From Microtetraspora glauca (GTDB lineage: Bacteria; Actinomycetota; Actinomycetes; Streptomycetales; Streptomycetaceae): a stretch of DNA of 12,637 bases. Positions 7,792 through 12,637 of this stretch are shown here, one piece after another. Made by a program: the position numbers and the translations under genes. Position 1 is the first letter of the stretch, and each line of letters starts with the position of its first letter. The DNA is taken from the NCBI GenBank assembly GCA_000721275.1, contig JOFO01000091.1:1-12637 (forward strand), written 5' to 3'. The notes under the pieces are model-generated. The model saw only the letters and a program-made list of their open reading frames with translations, was not told the origin of the DNA and made no database searches.

Positions 7792-8835
7792 TTACGCGTC
7801 GCTGGACGCGCCGGAGCGGCTGCGGGCGACGATGGACGAGGCGGCGAAGTTGACGATCAGGGTCATGACGAAGAGCGCGAAACCGGCCGCCATCAGGGCG
7901 GACATGCCGAAGGCGGTGGCCTCGCCGTAGCGCAGGGCGATGAGCGAGGAGACGGAGCTGGTGCCGGTCTGGAGGACGTGCCACTGGATCGTGAAGACCT
8001 GCGAGATGACCATGTAGACGGCGATGGTCTCGCCGAGGGCGCGGCCGAGGCCGAGCATGGTGCCGCCGATCATGCCGCCCTTGCCGAAGGGCAGGACGAC
8101 GGAGCGGATCATGCCCCAGCGGGTGGCGCCGAGCGCGTACGCCCCCTCGCGTTCGCCGGCGGGGGCCTGGGAGAAGACCTCGCGCATGATCGAGCAGATG
8201 ATCGGCGCCACCATCATCGCGACGACGAGGCCGGCGACGAAGGTGGAGGAGGTGTAGACGGTCGGCGGGGCGAGCGGGTCGTCGGGGTCGGCGCCGTCGA
8301 CGCGCAGGAAGGGGATCCAGCCGAAGTACGCGGAGATCCAGCGGGCGATCGGCAGGATCGACTCCTCCAGCCAGAACACCCCCCACAGGCCGTAGACGAC
8401 CGAGGGCACGGCGGCCATCAGGTCGACGGTGGAGATGAGGGTGCGGCGCAGCCGGGGCGGCGCGTACTCGGAGATGTAGAGCGCGGCTCCGGTGGCGAGC
8501 GGGACGGCGACGGCGATCGCGACGAGGGCGATGAGGACGGTGCCGAGGAGGACCGCGGCGATGCCGAAGTTCCCGGCGTCGGGCTCCCAGTTCTCGGTGG
8601 TGAGGAAGGAGCCGCCGGCCCGGTCGAGGGCCTGCCAGGCGCGGTGCAGCAGGAAGCCGCCGACGAGGAGCATCACGGCGAGGACGAGCCCGCCGCCGGT
8701 GCGGGCGACGCCGCGGAACACCCGGTCGGCGGGGCCGGGGTCGGCGTGCAGCCGTCTCGGGATGTCGGGCAGGCCGTCGGGCCAGGGGCCAGAGGCGCCG
8801 GGCGGCGCGGGCGGATCGGTCGTCTCGGTCGTCAC
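7792..8835 (-). CDS. pstC: Phosphate ABC transporter permease PstC (347 aa)
   Basis: This is the first gene of the transporter cluster. GTG at 8835 is the only reasonable start: an in-frame TGA lies 13 codons upstream (8872-8874) and the protein has no later Met before its first helix. No clear Shine-Dalgarno precedes the GTG, so the transcript may be leaderless or weakly initiated. After a Pro-rich cytoplasmic N-terminus (1-45) come transmembrane segments near 47-65, 92-121, 133-157, 198-217, 252-280 and 305-333. The EAA loop EGAYALGATRWGMIRSVVLP (230-249) identifies a binding-protein-dependent permease. GLGRALGETIAVYMV (262-276) is typical of PstC. The TAA stop is 13 nt before pstA, indicating co-transcription. 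It forms the phosphate channel with PstA and needs an ATPase (PstB) that is not in this window. Confidence 0.94.
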   Translation of the reverse strand: MTTETTDPPAPPGASGPWPDGLPDIPRRLHADPGPADRVFRGVARTGGGLVLAVMLLVGGFLLHRAWQALDRAGGSFLTTENWEPDAGNFGIAAVLLGTVLIALVAIAVAVPLATGAALYISEYAPPRLRRTLISTVDLMAAVPSVVYGLWGVFWLEESILPIARWISAYFGWIPFLRVDGADPDDPLAPPTVYTSSTFVAGLVVAMMVAPIICSIMREVFSQAPAGEREGAYALGATRWGMIRSVVLPFGKGGMIGGTMLGLGRALGETIAVYMVISQVFTIQWHVLQTGTSSVSSLIALRYGEATAFGMSALMAAGFALFVMTLIVNFAASSIVARSRSGASSDA

Positions 8836-8922
8836 GGAAGGGACAGAAGTCCGGTCCGGTGGCCGCCCGCGTCACTCGGTCTGAACGAGAGGCCTCCGAC
8901 GGGCAACTTCCGTTCACCATAA
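8836..8922 (-). promoter_or_regulatory. pstC upstream region with possible PHO-box-like repeats
   Basis: The 78-nt gap before pstC (plus the end of the preceding gene) should hold the operon promoter. Two candidate PhoP-type direct-repeat sites can be read. On the plus strand 8901-8922 is GGGCAACTTCC followed by GTTCACCATAA; the second unit has a perfect GTTCACC core, but it overlaps the 3' end of the upstream gene. On the minus strand 8865-8886 is GTTCAGACCGA followed by GTGACGCGGGC, 30-51 nt before the start codon. Each matches the published 11-bp unit only partly. A TATGGT (minus, 8916-8921) could be a -10. This is suggestive, not proof. Confidence 0.3.
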
Positions 8923-9285
8923 GGCGGTTGTGCTCCAGTGGGCGGCTTCGGCGGCCAGCAGGGCGCGGAAGCGGTCGTAGGCGGAGCGGCAGGTGGAGTG
9001 GCGTTCGTACGCCCTCCCGGAGAGGGCCGCGGGCCGGCCCTCGGCGTCCCGCAGCAGCCACACCCAGCCGTTGCCGCCCGTCGTGTGCTGCACCCCGCCG
9101 CCCATGGCCGCGTGCCCGGCGCACAGCGCCGCGAAGGCGTCCCGGCAGGCGGTGTGGTCGGCGAAGCACTGCCCCGACCGCGCCACCACCCGCCCGTTCT
9201 GCGCGACGAGCCGCCAGCCGTAGCGTCCGTCGGCTCTGACGTCGACCAGACAACGCGTCCCGGACACACCGGTGCCCTTGGTCAT
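8914..9285 (-). CDS. Tandem YegP/DUF1508-like small protein with a TTA codon (123 aa)
   Basis: The ATG at 9285 is preferred over the in-frame GTG at 9300 because a G-rich tract precedes it, while nothing SD-like precedes the GTG. The protein has two similar units: GWRLVAQNGRVVARSGQ...C (about 23-55) and GWVWLLRDAEGRPAALSG...C (about 73-110). Each has the pattern aromatic strand, Asn/Glu-Gly turn, V/P-A-x-SG strand, then a Cys-containing helix, as in the YegP/DUF1508 fold, whose role is not settled. There is no signal peptide or membrane segment, so it is probably cytoplasmic. Codon 122 of 123 is TTA (8920-8922), the rare leucine codon read by bldA tRNA in Streptomyces and the only in-frame TTA I found in the window. 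The gene ends 78 nt before pstC in the same direction. Confidence 0.78.
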   Translation of the reverse strand: MTKGTGVSGTRCLVDVRADGRYGWRLVAQNGRVVARSGQCFADHTACRDAFAALCAGHAAMGGGVQHTTGGNGWVWLLRDAEGRPAALSGRAYERHSTCRSAYDRFRALLAAEAAHWSTTALW

Positions 9286-9309
9286 GGCCCCCACCCCCAC
9301 AGTCTCGGC

Positions 9310-9345
9310 ACGGGCAATCTATTGACCGGGCCGGGATCGTTGGGC
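9310..9345 (-). promoter_or_regulatory. Possible promoter of the 123-aa gene
   Basis: On the minus strand TAGATT (9316-9321) fits a TANNNT -10 element, about 31 nt before the ATG at 9285, in a small A+T-richer pocket within very G+C-rich DNA. No good TTGAC -35 lies at 17-18 nt. The call rests on one hexamer and position only. Confidence 0.28.
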
Positions 9346-9358
9346 GCTAAACCATCGG

Positions 9359-9406
9359 GGCGGGGCATGCTTCACCCCGCCGTTGCCCCTAGGACACCGG
9401 CGGGGT
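9359..9406 (-). terminator. Hairpin terminator or attenuator region after the PH-domain gene
   Basis: Two hairpins share one arm. The segment 9374-9382 can pair with 9398-9406 (9 bp, 15-nt loop), or its core 9375-9381 can pair with 9359-9365 (7 bp, 9-nt loop). Transcription from the PH-domain gene (stop 9427-9429) meets the 9-bp pair first. The simplest reading is a terminator between that gene and the 123-aa gene. The rest of the 9301-9426 gap shows nothing else clear. Confidence 0.45.
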
Positions 9407-9426
9407 GCGGGCGGCGGACGCGGGGC

Positions 9427-10071
9427 TCAGCCGGTCGCGCCGAGGACCACCAGCAGGACCAGGCCGACGGCGGCGGGGACGATGATCTCGTACGCCCACC
9501 GCACCTGCGGCACGCCCTGCGCGCCCGGCCGGCCGCGGTAGGTCTCGGCCATCTCGCGCAGATCGGCGACGTTCTGGTCGCTCGGCGCGATCCGGGAGGC
9601 GCTGTCGCGGACGTCGGCGGTGGCGGAGGTGCGCCCGTGCGGATCGTCCTGGGAGGCGCGGGCGGCCCGGCGGGCGGCCTTCTTCCGCTGCCGCAGCGAG
9701 ACGGGCATCGCCCACAGCTGGTACTTGCCGCCGTCGTCGGTGAAGACCTCGCTGGAGTAGCCGGCGCGCACGTCGGCGACCGTGCCCCACGGCAGCAGGA
9801 TCGCCCGGAACGGGTTGCGGATCCGCAGCCGCTCCTCGTTCGCGTACACGGCGGGCCGGAGGGTGAAGGCGGTGATCAGCGGCACGGCGAGCAGCAGCCC
9901 GGCCAGCGCCAGCCACGGCGCCCGGCCCTCGCCGCGCATCAGCGCGTCGGCGGCGAAGACGAGCGTCAGGGCGAGCAGGAAGACGCCTCCCGCGATGCCG
10001 AACGACGACCGGTAGACGCGGTCGGCGGCGGGGGACTCGGGGCTCGGCTCGGAGGGCGTGCGGCTCGTCAT
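9427..10071 (-). CDS. PH-domain-containing membrane protein (214 aa)
   Basis: The ATG at 10071 follows a weak purine stretch (GGCGGC). Two adjacent transmembrane helices (about 24-44 and 52-70) are followed by FTLRPAVYANEERLRIRNPF (69-88) and LLPWGTVADVRAGYSSEVFT (92-111). This is the beta-strand pattern of small bacterial PH-like (bPH) domains, with YQLWAMP continuing it. A highly charged Arg/Lys/Ala segment (about 126-140) and an acidic/polar stretch lie on the cytoplasmic side. A third helix (about 193-212) ends the protein. Proteins of this type are common in actinomycetes as uncharacterised membrane proteins. No enzymatic motif is seen. It lies 58 nt after the sortase stop in the same direction and may be co-transcribed with it. 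Confidence 0.86.
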   Translation of the reverse strand: MTSRTPSEPSPESPAADRVYRSSFGIAGGVFLLALTLVFAADALMRGEGRAPWLALAGLLLAVPLITAFTLRPAVYANEERLRIRNPFRAILLPWGTVADVRAGYSSEVFTDDGGKYQLWAMPVSLRQRKKAARRAARASQDDPHGRTSATADVRDSASRIAPSDQNVADLREMAETYRGRPGAQGVPQVRWAYEIIVPAAVGLVLLVVLGATG

Positions 10072-10107
10072 GCCGCCGATTCTGCCTCAGGAGCCGCCGG
10101 CGGGCTC

Positions 10108-10127
10108 GGGCGCCCCGCGCGGGGCCC
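10108..10127 (-). terminator. Short G+C hairpin after the sortase gene
   Basis: GCCCC (10112-10116) pairs with GGGGC (10121-10125) around GCGC, and the stem can extend with a bulged C to GGG at 10108-10110. It sits directly after the sortase stop (10130-10132). It is weak as a terminator and could simply be G+C background; the PH-domain gene follows only 58 nt downstream. Confidence 0.25.
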
Positions 10128-10129
10128 GC

Positions 10130-10759
10130 TCAGGCGGGCCGGGCGGCGACCAGGTCGGCGTACAGGACGATGTTGTCGGGCCGGTGCCCGTCGACGAGGT
10201 CGCCGCCACAGGTGACGATCCGCAGTTCGGGGCGGCGGGTGTCGCCGTAGACCTTGGCGGTCGGGAAGGCGTCCTTGCCGACCTGCTCCAGCTCGCGGAC
10301 GCGGAAGACGGCGGCGGTGCCGTCCGCGCGGTCCACGGTGACCTCGTCTCCGACCCGGACCCGGGACACGTCCTTCAGCACGGCCGGTCCGCGCGCGGTG
10401 TCGAAGTGCCCGATGAGGACGGCGGGCCCGGTCTCGCCGGGTGTGACGCCCTTCCCGTACCAGCCGATCCGGTCGGCCTGCGCGACGGACGGCACCTCGA
10501 CCGTCCCGTCCGCGTTCAGCCCCAGCTCCGGCACACCCTGGGCGTCCACCCCGGCGGCGGGCAGCCGCACCCGCACCGGCAGGGACCGCCCGAGCGGCCG
10601 GACCGCCCCGGCCCGCTCGGCGGGAGCGGGCCCGGCGGACTCGGCGATCCGGGCGGGCGGGGTGGCCGGGGCGCCGTCGCCCCCGCCCGCGCACCCGGCG
10701 AGCGCGCCGAGCACGACCACCCCCAGCAGGGCGTGAAGCGAACGACGACGACGGCTCAC
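10130..10759 (-). CDS. Class F sortase with lipobox (209 aa)
   Basis: GTG at 10759 is chosen over the more upstream ATG at 10840. GGAGG (10766-10770) stands 6 nt before it, and the protein then begins with an ideal lipoprotein signal: RRRR, a hydrophobic core and LAGC (20-23). The catalytic domain (about 60-209) carries the sortase residues: His118 in LIGHFDTARGPAVL, Cys184 in LRIVTCGGD and Arg193 in HRPDNIVLYAD. The TLxTCGG-like site and compact size fit actinobacterial class F sortases, which act as transpeptidases outside the membrane with largely unknown substrates. The lipobox suggests lipid anchoring instead of the usual N-terminal helix; if Cys23 is not lipidated, the same segment could serve as a signal anchor. 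The gene follows the 505-aa surface protein by 117 nt, which makes that protein a candidate substrate. Confidence 0.92.
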   Translation of the reverse strand: MSRRRRSLHALLGVVVLGALAGCAGGGDGAPATPPARIAESAGPAPAERAGAVRPLGRSLPVRVRLPAAGVDAQGVPELGLNADGTVEVPSVAQADRIGWYGKGVTPGETGPAVLIGHFDTARGPAVLKDVSRVRVGDEVTVDRADGTAAVFRVRELEQVGKDAFPTAKVYGDTRRPELRIVTCGGDLVDGHRPDNIVLYADLVAARPA

Positions 10760-10780
10760 GGACGACCTCCGGACGGACGC

Positions 10781-10813
10781 GGCCGGCCGCCGCGGGATGA
10801 GCGACGGCCGGCC
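10781..10813 (-). terminator. Intercistronic hairpin between the 505-aa gene and the sortase
   Basis: 10781-10789 and 10805-10813 are perfect reverse complements (9 bp, GGCCGGCCG arms) with a 15-nt loop. A second small hairpin, five G against five C, lies at 10830-10844. They fall in the 117-nt gap between the two genes, 10-22 nt upstream of the sortase ribosome site. Partial termination or mRNA processing is plausible; the arms are simple G+C sequence, so chance pairing cannot be excluded. Confidence 0.4.
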
Positions 10814-10876
10814 TGGGACGGGGCGGGATGGGGGCAGCACCCCCGGTTGGTACGGGCCGGCTCCGGGCGGTACGGG

Positions 10877-12394
10877 TCAGCCCCGGGTGCCCGCCGCGCG
10901 GCGGCGCAGCACGGTGAAGACGAGGCCGGCGGCGGCCAGCGAGGCGGCGCCCACGCCCGCCGCGGCCGGCACGGCGGATCGGTCCTCGGCGGCGAGCTCG
11001 GCGCCGGCCGCGACCCCGCCGCGCGGGATCACCGACGTCTGACCGCCCTGCGGGGCGGCGCCCCCGCCCTGCGCGCCGGGCACGGCGTTGAGGACGCAGC
11101 CCTTGGGCAGCTTCGGGAAGGCGTGCGTCGAGCCCGTCACCCCGCCCTGGGTCTTCGTGTAGAGCTTCGGGGCGGCGCCGTACGCGTCGACGATCCGGGC
11201 GACGATGCCGGCGCTCGCGGGCAGCGACGGGTGGGCACGGTCGAGGACGCCGACGACCTTGTCGTCCCCGGCCGTGATGAGCTTCGCCTTCGGACCCTTC
11301 GGGCTCATGATCAGCTTGGCCTCGGTGCCGGCGCCGATGTCGGCGAAGGTGGTGACGGTGCACGGGCCGAGGGCGTCCGGGTCGGTGTCGACCGGGCGCT
11401 CCTGGCCCTGGCCGCCGCCGCCCATGCCGTACGGCTGCGGCGCGGCCTGCTTCGCCGAGCCGGGGATGTAGGCGGCGAAGCCCCCGTCGCGCTCCAGGAC
11501 GACGACGGCCTTGCCGAACGTCCAGGCCGCGCGGTCGCCGTTGACGTACAGGACGCCGCGCCCCTCGCCGCCCTCGGCGAGCCGGAGGCCGTAGCGGCCG
11601 TCGGTGCGGACGAGCTCCAGGACGGTGCCGTCGGCGAGGCGGTAGATGCCGGGGGTGGCGCCGGGACGGTAGTTGCCGACCCAGTTGTGGGTGCCGCCCT
11701 CCGGGTGGAGGACGAGGAACTCGCCGTTGTCGTTGCCGGCGGCGGGCCGGGTGTTCGCGTCCAGCACCCCGACGCGGTGGCCGTCGCGGAACAGCTCGGC
11801 GCGGTGGTGGAGGGCGTTCACCTTGTAGATCTTGGCGACGGTGCCGCCGATGAGAGTCCGGGTGCCGACCAGGGTGCCCTGCCCGGTGCCGGCCGCGACG
11901 GCGGTCACCGTGCCGCCGAAGTCCAGGGTGACCGCGTACCCCGCGAAGACCTTCGTCTCCTTCGCCGGGTAGCCGGCGCCGGCCTTCAGCTCGCCGAGCG
12001 TCCGCCCGGCCCGCTGGACGGTGGCGGTGTAGTACGGGTGCTGGTCGCCGCGCCGGAACACCTGGGCCGTCATCCCGCCGGCCAGCCGGACGGTCCGGAC
12101 CGGGGTGTCGGCGGAGGAGGCGGGGGCGGCGGGGGCAGCAGCGGCGCCGGCGGCCTTCCCGGGCGTCTTCGCGGCGGGAACGGGCTTCGCAGCAGGAACG
12201 GCGGGCTTCCCGGTGGGAACGGCCGGCTTCTGGACGGCACCGGCCGTCTTCCCGGCCGGCGCGGGCGCCGCGGCGGCGGGCTTCGGCGCCGGGGCGGTAC
12301 CGGCGGCGAAGGCGCTGCCAGCCGCGAGGACCGGGGTGGCGGCGACACCCGCGACGAGCGCGGTGGCGAGGGCGGTGCGGAGGGCGGTGCGCAT
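10877..12394 (-). CDS. Secreted, C-terminally anchored surface protein of unknown function (505 aa)
   Basis: The ATG at 12394 has GGGAG about 7 nt upstream and begins a signal peptide (residues 1-30, ending AFA). The longer open frame upstream adds only an unlikely Arg/His/Pro-rich head. Residues 31-95 form an Ala/Pro/Lys linker with repeated PAVP-x-GKP and PAAK units. Residues about 100-325 are beta-rich with many Gly turns (for example LFRDGHRVGVLDANT, RTDGRYGLRLAEGG, LYVNGDRAAWTFGK). After a Gly/Gln hinge, a second domain lies between Cys345 (GPCTVTTF) and Cys433 (KGCVLNA), probably a disulfide pair. The C-terminus has LAAEDR (467-472), a weak Ala/Gly/Val membrane segment (about 473-496) and RRRAAGTRG. 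I do not recognise the family. The anchor architecture and the adjacent sortase suggest a cell-surface protein; no canonical LPXTG or LAXTG is present. Confidence 0.85.
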   Translation of the reverse strand: MRTALRTALATALVAGVAATPVLAAGSAFAAGTAPAPKPAAAAPAPAGKTAGAVQKPAVPTGKPAVPAAKPVPAAKTPGKAAGAAAAPAAPASSADTPVRTVRLAGGMTAQVFRRGDQHPYYTATVQRAGRTLGELKAGAGYPAKETKVFAGYAVTLDFGGTVTAVAAGTGQGTLVGTRTLIGGTVAKIYKVNALHHRAELFRDGHRVGVLDANTRPAAGNDNGEFLVLHPEGGTHNWVGNYRPGATPGIYRLADGTVLELVRTDGRYGLRLAEGGEGRGVLYVNGDRAAWTFGKAVVVLERDGGFAAYIPGSAKQAAPQPYGMGGGGQGQERPVDTDPDALGPCTVTTFADIGAGTEAKLIMSPKGPKAKLITAGDDKVVGVLDRAHPSLPASAGIVARIVDAYGAAPKLYTKTQGGVTGSTHAFPKLPKGCVLNAVPGAQGGGAAPQGGQTSVIPRGGVAAGAELAAEDRSAVPAAAGVGAASLAAAGLVFTVLRRRAAGTRG

Positions 12395-12492
12395 GACGAC
12401 TCCCGAAGAGGTTCGGTGGCGGAATGGACGAGTCGCACGCCGCTGATGTCTCCTCGGGGAGGGCCGGTGAGTTCTCGCTGGCTGCTGATAAG

Positions 12493-12521
12493 AATCTAAA
12501 GATCTCGTATGGGGGATCCGT
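12493..12521 (-). promoter_or_regulatory. Possible promoter of the 505-aa gene
   Basis: An A+T-rich island (about 12487-12510) stands out in the G+C-rich leader. On the minus strand TAGATT (12493-12498) fits TANNNT. The hexamer 17 nt upstream (12516-12521, ACGGAT) is a poor -35. A GGAAC (12525-12529, minus) could instead be an ECF-type -35, but the matching -10 is not clear. The resulting 5' leader would be about 90 nt. Confidence 0.33.
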
Positions 12522-12530
12522 CCGTTCCGT

Positions 12531-12556
12531 GTCACGAGCGCGTGACAGCCGTCACG
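12531..12556. promoter_or_regulatory. Phased GTCACG/CGTGAC operator-like cluster
   Basis: Three copies of one hexamer in alternating orientation start exactly 10 bp apart: GTCACG at 12531, CGTGAC at 12541 and GTCACG at 12551. They form GTCAC-N6-GTGAC and GTGAC-N4-GTCAC pairs, i.e. overlapping dyads on one helical face. Weaker TTTCACG (12571) and GTTCACG (12585) follow. They lie just upstream of the putative 505-aa promoter and could also serve a divergent gene beyond the right edge. A dimeric activator or repressor site is inferred; the GTGAC half-site recalls Crp-family sites but the spacing differs. The rest of 12395-12637 contains no gene I can support. Confidence 0.45.
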
Positions 12557-12637
12557 ACCCCCGACGCACCTTTCACGCGCCCCCGTTCACGCCCCCCGCA
12601 CCCCGCCGCCGCGCCCCTCCCCGCCCGACCACCACGC

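Noticed and set aside
9301..9426. tRNA or small RNA gene in the gap before the 123-aa gene
   Set aside because: No cloverleaf or T-loop motif was found; the hairpins are explained as terminator-like structures.
10760..10840. Longer sortase start (ATG at 10840)
   Set aside because: It would place 27 Arg/Pro-rich residues before the lipoprotein signal, while GTG at 10759 has GGAGG at ideal spacing.
10058..12499. Long plus-strand ORF (813 codons) opposite the sortase and 505-aa genes
   Set aside because: Composition is Gly/Arg/Val/Asp-rich without domains or signal peptide; it mirrors two well-supported minus-strand genes and is a high-G+C antisense shadow.

Overview
The window comes from a Streptomyces-type actinomycete. 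The evidence is very high G+C with strong third-position G/C bias, GTG starts, GGAGG ribosome sites, secreted proteins with Ala/Pro/Gly/Thr-rich linkers, and families typical of that group (class F sortase, actinobacterial PH-domain membrane protein, PstSCA-type transporter). Every gene I can support lies on the minus strand, so transcription runs from high to low coordinates. The long plus-strand ORFs are G+C shadows.

From right to left: (1) 12395-12637 is a gene-free leader with a 10-bp-phased GTCACG/CGTGAC repeat cluster and a possible promoter. (2) 10877-12394 encodes a 505-aa secreted protein of unknown function with a C-terminal membrane anchor. (3) 10130-10759 encodes a class F sortase with a lipobox. 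(4) 9427-10071 encodes a PH-domain membrane protein. (5) 9301-9426 is an intergenic stretch with two mutually exclusive hairpins. (6) 8914-9285 encodes a small tandem YegP/DUF1508-like protein whose penultimate codon is TTA. (7) 8835 down to 4708 is pstC-pstA-pstS, continued to 2117 by an 864-aa PstS-like membrane-anchored protein. pstA/pstS and pstS/864-aa each overlap by 4 bp. (8) A perfect 13-bp hairpin (2055-2084) precedes a secreted 324-aa PstS-like protein (1012-1986). (9) A perfect 11-bp hairpin (959-985) precedes a secreted Ig-like protein that runs off the left edge.

The main interest is the unusual Pst-like locus. It has two permease subunits followed by three different PstS-fold proteins and an Ig-like surface protein. 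No pstB ATPase is visible, although it could lie beyond the left edge. The PstS here is not a lipoprotein: it has an ordinary signal peptide, a long Gly/Thr linker and a C-terminal transmembrane anchor, as does the 864-aa protein. Three anchored proteins (PstS, 864-aa, 505-aa) share an L-A-A-[D/S/E]-[S/T/D]-[G/R] hexamer just before the C-terminal hydrophobic segment. This resembles a degenerate sortase sorting signal, and a sortase gene is present in the same window. Substrate specificity, regulation and sortase dependence are inferences. The coding calls and domain families are well supported by the sequence.
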